Positions 7,969 through 14,871 of a stretch of 64,000 nucleotides of DNA are shown in pieces (within the stretch, counting starts at the first letter, position 1; each line of letters starts with the position of its first letter). Below the pieces are notes generated by a model. That model made no database searches. It saw nothing but the letters and a program-made list of their open reading frames with translations, and was not told where the DNA came from. This DNA comes from Fimbriimonas ginsengisoli Gsoil 348. Lineage in GTDB: Bacteria; Armatimonadota; Fimbriimonadia; Fimbriimonadales; Fimbriimonadaceae. Both the position numbers and the translations under genes were made by a program. The stretch spans positions 62,001-126,000 of the forward strand of contig CAMCVK010000010.1 of the NCBI GenBank assembly GCA_945881865.1, given 5' to 3'.

Positions 7969-8811
7969 ATGCCGGTTGCAACGTACACAACGATTAACGG
8001 GATGCTGGTTCATGAGAGCCGGGGCGGGGTGGAGTCTTTCTACTTCCCCGACACACTGGGCAGCCTCACGACGGTTCGCAGCGCGACCGGCGTAAAGACC
8101 TACGGTGCCGAGTATTGGCCGTACGGGGAGATCCAGACGGAAACGGGCACCAACCCCAGCCCCTGGAGCTTCGTTGGACTTCTTGGCTACCTGAGAGACA
8201 CGGCTTCCCGCCTCTACGTCCGCGCTAGGCACTACCGGCCAGGCCTGGCAAGATGGCAGACGGTCGATCCACTCTGGCCGGACGAGAGCGCCTACGGATA
8301 TGTAAATGAAAGTCCAATGGAGACTGTGGACGTGCAAGGGAGATGGCCAGAAAAGCCCCCGTTTTTCGAGATCTTCCCAAAACCACGATGGTGGCCCCGA
8401 CAGATTCCGTGGCCGGGCCATATTTCACCGATACCAGGAATATGGCCCGGGCCAAAGCATCGTCCACGGCCGGTTGGCGGCGGTAGAGCAAACTACGACA
8501 ACGGCTGGACGCCGGGGGATTTCGGCTATGGGAACTACTGCGGATACTGGCGGAATGGTAAGGTCCAACACTGCAAAGAAGCGGGTGAAATTGATTGTCT
8601 GGACAAAGCGTGCAAGAAGCATGACGATGACAACCCAGGCGTCATCGACTATATTCCTGGAAGGCATCATCGAACTCTATGCTTTTCCCTTGCAAAATGC
8701 TCTTGCGTATCGGAGTATCCAATGCCTGGCCGAGATCAAAACAACTGCCTCGTAGCGAGGAGCAAAATGATGGCCCTTTATTGTCTTCATGGAGCGATAG
8801 TTGTTTGGTGA
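7969..8811 (+). CDS. RHS core with phospholipase A2-like tip, cassette 2
   Basis: A 280-residue protein with start ATG 7969 behind AGGAGAG. The RHS core spans residues ~5-110, with a DVQG variant in place of the usual DPxG hinge. The tip begins with a proline/tryptophan-rich linker (PKPRWWPRQIPWPG), then a phospholipase A2-like region: calcium-loop-like YCGYWRNG, followed by the helix LDKACKKHDDD carrying the His-Asp pair, and further Cys that could form disulfides. This suggests cleavage of glycerophospholipids of a target membrane. The downstream ankyrin gene overlaps its stop. Fold and motif are convincing; activity is inferred. Confidence 0.8.
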   Translation: MPVATYTTINGMLVHESRGGVESFYFPDTLGSLTTVRSATGVKTYGAEYWPYGEIQTETGTNPSPWSFVGLLGYLRDTASRLYVRARHYRPGLARWQTVDPLWPDESAYGYVNESPMETVDVQGRWPEKPPFFEIFPKPRWWPRQIPWPGHISPIPGIWPGPKHRPRPVGGGRANYDNGWTPGDFGYGNYCGYWRNGKVQHCKEAGEIDCLDKACKKHDDDNPGVIDYIPGRHHRTLCFSLAKCSCVSEYPMPGRDQNNCLVARSKMMALYCLHGAIVVW

Positions 8812-9295
8812 CAAGCTGAAATACGTTCCCGTGCGGGCCCTCGCAATTACGTTTGCCATCATGGTCACGATCGTGCTCGTCCTCAGCCCGATACCAATGA
8901 ACAACACGCAGGCGCCACCACTAGCGATTGCGGCCGGGACGGGCAATGAGGCAGAGGTGCGTCGGCTGATCGCCGAAGGCGCGCAGCTAGACGTACAAGA
9001 CTTCGGGGGCAACACGCCCCTCTCCTATGCCGTTGGGACTGGCCATTTCAAAATTGCACAACTGCTGCTTGACAAAGGGGCCAATATGTACGTACGTAAT
9101 CGGCAGGGCATGACCGTTATCGAGAGACGACGGTGGCTCGCGAACGCTCGTCCCGACCTTCCGCAATACCGAGAGGATACGCTGTCGGACCGACGCGGAC
9201 TTGCATGGCTGCTTGCGGCGGAGAAGCGAATGAAGGCGCAAAAGTCGAAGACGCAGCCTCCGGAGATTAAGAAAATTGACGATTCTTCAAATTGA
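8801..9295 (+). CDS. membrane-anchored ankyrin-repeat protein, candidate immunity for cassette 2
   Basis: A 164-residue protein with one N-terminal transmembrane helix (~residues 11-30) and two or three ankyrin repeats (PLAIAAGTGNEAEVRRLI, TPLSYAVGTGHFKIAQLL). TTG 8801 has GGAG 6 bases upstream and overlaps the end of the tip gene by 11 bases. Ankyrin proteins are known immunity partners in polymorphic toxin systems, and an anchored repeat domain could bind a phospholipase tip at the periplasmic face. Its stop TGA (9293-9295) lies inside the next copy of the RHS-repeat sequence, so the cassette junction falls exactly at its end. Confidence 0.75.
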   Translation: MFGDKLKYVPVRALAITFAIMVTIVLVLSPIPMNNTQAPPLAIAAGTGNEAEVRRLIAEGAQLDVQDFGGNTPLSYAVGTGHFKIAQLLLDKGANMYVRNRQGMTVIERRRWLANARPDLPQYREDTLSDRRGLAWLLAAEKRMKAQKSKTQPPEIKKIDDSSN

Positions 9296-9485
9296 GAGCC
9301 GGGGCGGAGTTCAGACGTCTTATAGCTACGACAACGAGAATCGTCTTGCGGTTCAAACGGATCCAGATGGTTCGAAGACGACGATGACCTACCAGCCGGA
9401 TGGCCTTCGTCGAACGCGGAGGACGCCTTCGGTTCTCACGACGTTTGTTTGGGATGGAACGGACTACCTTGGAGAGGTGATCTAG
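9293..9485 (+). pseudogene. truncated RHS-repeat leader of cassette 3
   Basis: The segment repeats positions ~6226-6418 almost exactly (GGVQTSYSYDNENRL through WDGTDYLGEVI). It is open from a TTG at 9276 inside the ankyrin gene but has no credible start of its own. Its last codons GAG-GTG-ATC-TAG also form an extended ribosome binding site for cassette 3. Confidence 0.7.
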
Positions 9486-9487
9486 TT

Positions 9488-10372
9488 ATGGCGATGGCGG
9501 CGGTTTACACGACGATCAACGGGATGCTGGTTCATGAGAGCCGGGGTGGGGTGGAGTCTTTCTACTTCCCCGACACCCTGGGCAGCCTCACCACGGTTCG
9601 CAGCGCAACCGGCGTGAAGACCTATGGTGCCGAGTACTGGCCGTACGGCGAAATCCAAACCGAAACGGGCACGAACCCCAGCCCCTGGAGCTTCGTTGGG
9701 CTTCTCGGCTACCTGAGAGACACGGCTTCCCGTCTCTACGTCCGCGCTAGGCATTACCGCCCCGGCCTAGCCAGGTGGCAAACGGTAGATCCACTCTGGC
9801 CACGGCTCTCACCTTATGGCTACGGTCGCCTCCGTCCGGTCAGCGAAACCGATCCAAGTGGGCTTATTCCGGCGAATATTATTGCAGGGGTAATTGGGGG
9901 ACTTTTGAGTTGCCTCATCTCAGCAGGTATTTCCTGGATAGGCAGCCACCTTAAGGGGGAGGGCCCGGCGGAAGCGAACTGCAAAGCTGGAACAAAATGC
10001 GTTGCCAAGGGCCTTGGAACTGGGATCGGTATCGCTTCAATGAACCCGGCTCTCGCTTGCGCACTCTCGATAGCGTCGGAAGTGATTAGTTTGCTGGCCG
10101 ACGCCTTGTGCCCCCTTGCTGACGCGAAGTGCCCAAAGTTGCCGAGCCTATGCGACTTGACAAAGGCGGCAATATCAGGGGCAGGGGGTTGCTTAGGTTG
10201 GTTCGGGGCCAAAGACGGGGTGATCAGTCAAGTAGGTGAAATGCTTGGTTGGATCGGAAGAGAACTTGCGAAGTACGCGGGCGGAATTCTGGCTAGTTCG
10301 CTGGGCTCAATCATCTCCGGCTCCGGCAAGATTGCCTGCGACTGGGCGGGACCCGCATTCGGGAAGGGATGA
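9488..10372 (+). CDS. RHS core with glycine-rich membrane-active-type tip, cassette 3
   Basis: A 294-residue protein; the RHS core is in residues ~8-108 and a DPSG hinge near 122. The tip of about 170 residues is rich in Gly, Ala, Ile and Ser, with several hydrophobic stretches (IIAGVIGGLLSCLISAGISW, GILASSLGSIISGSG) and spaced Cys. This composition resembles pore-forming or membrane-inserting domains with glycine-zipper helices more than an enzyme. ATG 9488 follows GAGGTGATC. Its stop shares ATGA with the next gene, which encodes a multi-pass membrane protein. A membrane-acting tip with a membrane immunity protein is a sensible pairing, but inferred. Confidence 0.75.
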   Translation: MAMAAVYTTINGMLVHESRGGVESFYFPDTLGSLTTVRSATGVKTYGAEYWPYGEIQTETGTNPSPWSFVGLLGYLRDTASRLYVRARHYRPGLARWQTVDPLWPRLSPYGYGRLRPVSETDPSGLIPANIIAGVIGGLLSCLISAGISWIGSHLKGEGPAEANCKAGTKCVAKGLGTGIGIASMNPALACALSIASEVISLLADALCPLADAKCPKLPSLCDLTKAAISGAGGCLGWFGAKDGVISQVGEMLGWIGRELAKYAGGILASSLGSIISGSGKIACDWAGPAFGKG

Positions 10373-10785
10373 GCTTAATTGTTCGTAGGGAGTGGGCTTG
10401 GATTCTTTCTTCCATTTTCTATTGGTGCGGAATCAGTGTCATTTTTTTCGCAACTTATAGTCACTCTCAACCATGGAGTGCGAAGCAACTCATTTTTCCC
10501 GGAGTCGTTGTATTCACAACTTCCGTCGTGATCGCTGCGATCGGCATCGCGAGCCGAGCGTTCGCTCGTATAGCTCTCAGCTTAGGGATGGTGGTGGTGC
10601 TTGCGATCGGCGTGGGGCAAGGCACTCCAATCCCGCCCAATGCTTGGGTTCTGGCAACTTGTCTTTTGGCAGGTGGCTGGATGTTTGAAGTTTGCGATTT
10701 TGGAAATTCTATCGCAAAAAATTCAGTTTCTCGATCACATGAAAGACAAAAGATGGCGTATGACGACAACGTACACGACGATTAA
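10369..10785 (+). CDS. four-helix membrane protein, candidate immunity for cassette 3
   Basis: A 138-residue protein with about four transmembrane helices (near 10-29, 42-62, 70-86 and 92-107), no signal peptide and no family I recognise. It starts by ATGA overlap with the tip gene. Its last ~10 codons (AYDDNVHDD) run through the start of cassette 4 in another frame, so the original C-terminus was probably replaced when cassette 4 was joined. Base composition is clearly AT-richer than the flanking chromosome. Expected to sit in the inner membrane and block the tip's insertion or pore. Confidence 0.7.
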   Translation: MSLIVRREWAWILSSIFYWCGISVIFFATYSHSQPWSAKQLIFPGVVVFTTSVVIAAIGIASRAFARIALSLGMVVVLAIGVGQGTPIPPNAWVLATCLLAGGWMFEVCDFGNSIAKNSVSRSHERQKMAYDDNVHDD

Positions 10786-11554
10786 CGGGATGCTGGTTCA
10801 TGAGAGCCGGGGTGGGGTGGAGTCTTTCTACTTCCCCGACACCCTGGGCAGCCTCACCACGGTTCGCAGCGCGACCGGTGTGAAGACCTACGGTGCTGAA
10901 TACTGGCCGTACGGGGAGATCCAGACCGAGACGGGAACAAACCCCAGCCCTTGGAGCTTCGTAGGGCTTCTTGGCTACCTGAGGGACACGGCAAGCCGCA
11001 TCTACGTCAGGGCAAGGCACTACCGCCCTGGCCTAGCCAGATGGCAAACGGTTGATCCACTGTGGCCGGGGGAAAGTGCGTATGGATACGTCGGGCAGCA
11101 GCCAGTTTATCGAGTTGATCCGACGGGAATGGGCGACAAATGTTTCATTGATGATATATGGCAGTGGCTAGTGCCAAAGGGAATTCCCCAGGCCCCGATC
11201 GTGATGCCTGATTGGTTAAGGCCACTACGACACTTTGGCGAAGTGACTAACTTCAACTATTTTAAGTGGAAGTGGGGCAATTGCTGTGGGCTAGATCAGA
11301 AATGCGGTCCGGCAAAATCTAATGGATCGTGCGCGGATAACGCCTGCGAAAAGCACGACAAATGTGTTGGACCAGACTTCTTCCCGGGGGCGGCCAACTG
11401 GCGGTCGTGTGCAGCGGGTCTGTGCTCTGACTTGAAGAAATGCTACAAAAAGAACGGGTGTGCTAGCCAGGTGACGCCTTCAAGCGAGTGCCAAGCTGCT
11501 TGGGAAGCCGGTGTTTTCTTTTGCATGCAAGCCGGGATGGTATTTGAGTCTTAA
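10760..11554 (+). CDS. RHS core with phospholipase A2-like tip, cassette 4
   Basis: A 264-residue protein. The RHS core starts almost at once (TTTYTTINGML) with a DPTG hinge near residue 122. The tip carries a second, different phospholipase A2-like region: GNCCGLDQKCG as a possible calcium loop, then ADNACEKHDKCVG with the classical C-x3-H-D-x-C arrangement, plus many other Cys. The ATG at 10760 lies within the end of the preceding immunity gene; ATG 10739 is an alternative. No strong ribosome site is visible, unlike the other cassettes, and no RHS-repeat leader remains. Overlaps the downstream membrane protein. Confidence 0.78.
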   Translation: MTTTYTTINGMLVHESRGGVESFYFPDTLGSLTTVRSATGVKTYGAEYWPYGEIQTETGTNPSPWSFVGLLGYLRDTASRIYVRARHYRPGLARWQTVDPLWPGESAYGYVGQQPVYRVDPTGMGDKCFIDDIWQWLVPKGIPQAPIVMPDWLRPLRHFGEVTNFNYFKWKWGNCCGLDQKCGPAKSNGSCADNACEKHDKCVGPDFFPGAANWRSCAAGLCSDLKKCYKKNGCASQVTPSSECQAAWEAGVFFCMQAGMVFES

Positions 11555-11846
11555 GCAACGGCTAAAGAAGTGGCTCGTTCCTGCAGGCATCGGGCTCGTG
11601 TTCCCCGGCTGTGTACTGGCCTACGAGCTTTCAGGCATCGATCCATTTGGAGTCTTTCTTGTTATGGTTTGTAGTCTGACGGTGAGCCCAATCACCATAA
11701 TTTGGGAGGCCAGGTTTATGCTCACTAAGTGTGAGCCAGGAGCTGACATTGTAATTCCTGTTTTAGCAATCTTTGCAAATACAGTTCTGCTTGTCGTAAG
11801 CCTTGTCGGATTTGGTTTTCTGGGCGCGACGGGGAGAGGGCATTGA
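11544..11846 (+). CDS. small membrane protein, candidate immunity for cassette 4
   Basis: About 100 residues from TTG 11544 (GTG 11511 gives 111), with three hydrophobic segments (LVPAGIGLVFPGCVL, VFLVMVCSLTVSPITII, VLAIFANTVLLVVSLVGFGF). The start overlaps the end of the cassette 4 tip by 11 bases, with GGGATGG upstream. No family is recognised. Position predicts immunity against the phospholipase-like tip; its small size and topology differ from the ankyrin partner of the other phospholipase-like tip. Confidence 0.62.
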   Translation: MSLKQRLKKWLVPAGIGLVFPGCVLAYELSGIDPFGVFLVMVCSLTVSPITIIWEARFMLTKCEPGADIVIPVLAIFANTVLLVVSLVGFGFLGATGRGH

Positions 11847-11870
11847 CGAGTTTCATCGACGATCCGTCTA

Positions 11871-11950
11871 TTCGTCGAACGAGGAGGACGCCTTCGGTTC
11901 TCACGACGTTTGTTTGGGATGGAACGGACTACCTTGGAGAGGTGATCTAG
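11871..11950 (+). pseudogene. truncated RHS-repeat leader of cassette 5
   Basis: The segment copies the last ~80 bases of the RHS-repeat fragment (RRTRRTPSVLTTFVWDGTDYLGEVI) right after the cassette 4 immunity gene, with no start of its own. GAGGTGATCTAG at its end again serves as ribosome site for the core ORF. Confidence 0.68.
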
Positions 11951-11952
11951 TT

Positions 11953-12816
11953 ATGGCAATGGCGGCGGTTTACACCACGGTTAACGGGATGCTGGTTCAT
12001 GAGAGCCGGGGTGGGGTTGAGTCTTTCTACTTCCCCGACACCCTGGGCAGCCTTACGACAGTCCGCAGCGCGACCGGCGTGAAGACCTACGGTGCCGAGT
12101 ACTGGCCGTATGGGGAGATCCAAACCGAAACGGGCACCAACCCAAGTCCATGGAGCTTTGTTGGGCTCTACGGATATCTCAGAGACACGGCTTCTCGCCT
12201 CTACGTCCGCGCCAGGCACTACCGGCCCGGACTGGCCAGGTGGCAGACCGTCGACCCGCTTTGGCCAGATGAAAGTGCGTATGGGTACGTCGGTAATGAC
12301 CCGAGCAGAGGCGTCGATCCAGCAGGGTATCAAAAGCTTCCGCCTAAGAAGACGAAGCTTGGGCCGACGATATGCTCTTCTCGAGTCAAAGATGTGGAGA
12401 ATCAACTGGCGGCAAGTTGTAACACGCCGGGCATGGGCGGATATTTCAGAAAGTGCATTGGCCAATATTTGCCACCTGGTAGTAATCCTGATTGCGGAGC
12501 ACATAATGGTGGGCATGGCTTCTCTGGTATTCTCTGGTCAGGTTGCTGTGAGCAAATCATGATCGATTTGTGCAATCTTATGTCCAAACGGCTGCCTCCA
12601 AAACAAGCGCATTTCCCACCTCCTCCCGAATACGTCATTCCAGCTTGTTTGGACAAAATGATAAGAGACCTAAATGGGGGCAAAAACCCAATCTCGGATT
12701 GTGTAACCGTCGGCCGCCCCTTGCGAAAAGGGGAGTGCCCGCCAGGATACTACTGGGTGCAACAGGACTGTTGCAGGGGTCACTGCGCTGAGGGCTCGTT
12801 TATGTGGCCGAGGTAA
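11953..12816 (+). CDS. RHS core with Cys/Pro-rich tip of unknown activity, cassette 5
   Basis: A 287-residue protein; the RHS core is in residues ~8-108 (with LYGYLRD where others have LLGYLRD) and a DPAG hinge near 122. The ~165-residue tip has about 14 Cys, a His/Gly patch (CGAHNGGHGFSGILWSGCC) that could be catalytic or metal-binding, a Pro-rich stretch and an end rich in Cys. I do not recognise a family. Start ATG 11953 lies behind GAGGTGATC. The downstream gene starts 30 bases after its stop, the only cassette without overlap. Confidence 0.75.
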   Translation: MAMAAVYTTVNGMLVHESRGGVESFYFPDTLGSLTTVRSATGVKTYGAEYWPYGEIQTETGTNPSPWSFVGLYGYLRDTASRLYVRARHYRPGLARWQTVDPLWPDESAYGYVGNDPSRGVDPAGYQKLPPKKTKLGPTICSSRVKDVENQLAASCNTPGMGGYFRKCIGQYLPPGSNPDCGAHNGGHGFSGILWSGCCEQIMIDLCNLMSKRLPPKQAHFPPPPEYVIPACLDKMIRDLNGGKNPISDCVTVGRPLRKGECPPGYYWVQQDCCRGHCAEGSFMWPR

Positions 12817-12846
12817 ACTTAGACCACATGCAAATTCAAAATTACA

Positions 12847-13377
12847 ATGGCAATCAGCATGAAGAATCCTAGGACTCGTGGATGGGTCGTTACGATGGGC
12901 ATCCTGTTTTTCATCGTCGCATCATTTTCAGCTGGAAAGGAGTGGTTTCGACTTGGCCACGGCTACCAGCTCGATACATTGCGGCTGAGGAAAACGTCCG
13001 TAAGGGGGGATGGCTTCACACATGTTTTGGGGCCCGTTCTCTCCGTCGCAGCAAATGGCCAAATGGATGTATTCACGATGCAATCCAGAACTGCGGGTTC
13101 GAGAGGCGAGATCCAATATGCGAGCGGACCTCCCATTGAATACCGACTCAGAGCGGTCGAGGCGAAATGGGAGTCTGACCTGAAGTTCCCTAACACGATC
13201 CAATTGGACACCCGAGACGCACTGACAATCACGCCAGACATTCTATCGGATACCAAATTGGCTCCCGATGGCTCTCTCACGGCGCGCTGCCGGGGATACT
13301 ATTTTGTGGGCATGCTGTGGCTGAAGAACCCAAGGCAAATGCCAGAAGGGGGATATATTTCTATCATAATGCATTAA
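12847..13377 (+). CDS. exported or membrane-anchored protein, candidate immunity for cassette 5
   Basis: A 176-residue protein with one N-terminal hydrophobic helix (~residues 13-30), then a mixed alpha/beta domain of about 145 residues and no lipobox. ATG 12847 is used here; ATG 12859 is in frame. It follows the cassette 5 tip by 30 bases. Like the partners of cassettes 1 and 2, its soluble part should face the periplasm, which supports an envelope site of action for these tips. No family is recognised. Confidence 0.62.
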   Translation: MAISMKNPRTRGWVVTMGILFFIVASFSAGKEWFRLGHGYQLDTLRLRKTSVRGDGFTHVLGPVLSVAANGQMDVFTMQSRTAGSRGEIQYASGPPIEYRLRAVEAKWESDLKFPNTIQLDTRDALTITPDILSDTKLAPDGSLTARCRGYYFVGMLWLKNPRQMPEGGYISIIMH

Positions 13378-13707
13378 GCTATGCAGGTTGGTCAACATGC
13401 TATGACAATAGTTCAAGTCGGTTACAAGGTACACGACGATTAACGGGATGCTGGCTCATCATTCTCTTTCTCGTGGTGCTCCACGCCAGGCACCTTTCGA
13501 GCCAATCGTAAACCCGGCAGACAGATCATGCACACCTAAACCCGGGCCGCTTTGCGCTCGCAAGGCCCCTCATTTTCGGGCCGCTTCCCTGCCCTGCAAA
13601 CAAGGGAGAAACTTGCTCCCCCAAGCCTTGCCGCACTCAGCGTCCGGGTTCTTTCGGTAGGCATGACGCCGGGCAATTCCGCTCGGCAAAACCGAAAGGA
13701 ATCCGCT
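13378..13707. other. intergenic junction with remnants, right border of RHS block
   Basis: The stretch holds the 31-base RHS-core remnant (13429-13459) and then about 250 bases without a convincing gene. GC-rich inverted-looking runs (GGGCCGC...) lie near 13545-13590. An A+G-rich AAAGGAAT precedes ATG 13708. Confidence 0.55.
13429..13459 (+). repeat. remnant of a sixth RHS core
   Basis: These 31 bases match the start of the core (codons for YTTINGMLVH) with one mismatch and then stop abruptly. This shows that a further cassette once followed, or that recombination ended here. Confidence 0.8.
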
Positions 13708-13830
13708 ATGACTACTCAAGCAAACCACCTCGAAATCCTATCTGTGACAGCCCAGGGCCAACGCACCGTCTGGACGCGCATTGGAACCGCCTTCCCCACC
13801 AAGGACGGCAAGGGCTACCGCCCAAATCCC
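13708..13830 (+). pseudogene. truncated small-protein gene fused in frame toward nrnA
   Basis: ATG 13708, with AAAGGA 9 bases upstream, opens a frame whose first ~40 residues (HLEILSVTAQG, VWTRIGTAFPTKDGKGY) resemble a family of 50-65-residue proteins often seen on mobile DNA. The family-like part ends at KGY, and the frame then runs without a stop into nrnA. The bases from about 13830 look like the native nrnA upstream region. Probably a truncated insertion remnant; a 388-residue fusion protein is formally possible. Confidence 0.5.
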
Positions 13831-13896
13831 AGGTGCGCCGGAGCCCGTGTAGTAAACTCCGCACGATTTGACGATGACTCTTGTTTGGGGGCGAAA

Positions 13897-14871
13897 ATGA
13901 GCCTGGAGCTTTCACCGGCCGGCGTTCTCCAGCGCGAGATCGAGCAGGCGAAGCGCATCGTCATCGGCACCCACCTGAATCCCGACGGCGACGCGCTGGG
14001 GAGCGCGCTCGCCATGTCCCACTACCTGGAAGGCATCCACAAAGAGCACGCCCTGGTTTGCCACCATCCCGCGCCGCGCAACCTCGAGTTTTTGCCGGGC
14101 ATCGAGCGAGTTCAACAGTCCGCCGAAGGCGAGTTCGACCTCGGCATCATCTTGGACCTGGACGCCTACGACCGCCTGGGCGACACCGCGCCGCTCTTCG
14201 ACCGCTGCCCGCGCACCATCGTCATCGACCACCACGTTCCGATCCAAAAGCCGGGCGATGTGCGCATCATCGATACGACCGCCGCCGCAACCGCGCTCAT
14301 CCTGGGCCGCCTGTTCCGCGAGATGGGGGCCGAGTTCACCCCCGCGATCTCGACGTGCCTTTTGACCGGAATCGTCACCGATACCGGCTCGTTCCGCTAC
14401 CGCAACACCAGCGCCGAGGCGCTGAGCCTATCGGCGTTCCTGCTGGAGCACGGCGGCGACATCAACAAGGTCAGCGAAGAGATCTTCCAGCGCAAGCCGC
14501 TCGGCGGAACCCGGTTGCTGGGCCACATGCTGGACACTATGCGACTCGCCGCCGAAAACCGCATCGCCTACGGCGTTCTCACCCAGGCCGATTTTGCCGA
14601 CACCGGCGCCCTGGACCAAGACACCGAAGGCTTTGTCAACGAGATGCTGTTCATCGACACGGTGCAGATTGCGGCCCTGCTTCGCGAGGTGTCGGAAGGC
14701 ACGATTCGATGCTCGATCCGCTCGCGAAACCACCTGGACGTGGCGGCGGTCGCGCGAATTTTTGGCGGTGGCGGGCACAAAAACGCCGCCGGCTGCACGT
14801 TTTACACCTCCGTCCCCGATGCGGAAACCCAACTGGTTAAGGAACTCCAACGATGTTTGGCATTCTCTTAA
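13897..14871 (+). CDS. nrnA: DHH-family oligoribonuclease / pAp phosphatase
   Basis: A 324-residue DHH/DHHA1 phosphoesterase degrading short RNA or DNA oligonucleotides and pAp. Motifs: H26-x3-D30-x-D32 (THLNPDGD), D86-like LDLDAYDRLG, D111-H112-H113 (VIDHH), and the DHHA1 GGGGHKNAAG motif near 292-301. Start ATG 13897 with GGGGG 5 bases upstream; the frame is open further upstream to an unrelated remnant. The end overlaps truB by 19 bases, the usual nrnA-truB order of the translation/RNA cluster. No rbfA or infB lies in the window. Confidence 0.92.
   Translation: MSLELSPAGVLQREIEQAKRIVIGTHLNPDGDALGSALAMSHYLEGIHKEHALVCHHPAPRNLEFLPGIERVQQSAEGEFDLGIILDLDAYDRLGDTAPLFDRCPRTIVIDHHVPIQKPGDVRIIDTTAAATALILGRLFREMGAEFTPAISTCLLTGIVTDTGSFRYRNTSAEALSLSAFLLEHGGDINKVSEEIFQRKPLGGTRLLGHMLDTMRLAAENRIAYGVLTQADFADTGALDQDTEGFVNEMLFIDTVQIAALLREVSEGTIRCSIRSRNHLDVAAVARIFGGGGHKNAAGCTFYTSVPDAETQLVKELQRCLAFS

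Larger units (their letters stand above)
6044..13459 (+). other. RHS tip / immunity cassette array (five intact cassettes plus a remnant)
   Basis: Five tandem units each carry a near-identical RHS core of about 105 codons (near 6442, 7990, 9509, 10772 and 11974), then a different C-terminal domain, then a different small gene. Upstream of each core, variable lengths of the same RHS-repeat sequence remain: 6229 on, 7866 on, 9293 on, 11871 on, and none in the fourth. A 31-base core remnant closes the array. Tips and downstream genes are visibly less GC-rich than the flanks. No full-length RHS shell, VgrG, PAAR, transposase or terminal inverted repeat is seen in the window. Read as a store of exchangeable toxin tips and cognate immunity genes. 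Confidence 0.85.

Noticed and set aside
6044-13459. Transposon or integron carrying the RHS block
   Set aside because: No transposase, integrase, terminal inverted repeats or attC-like sites seen; the repeats are the RHS coding sequence itself.
6044-13459. CRISPR or simple tandem repeat
   Set aside because: Repeat units are several hundred bases, coding, and separated by different genes. No short direct repeats with spacers are seen anywhere in the window.
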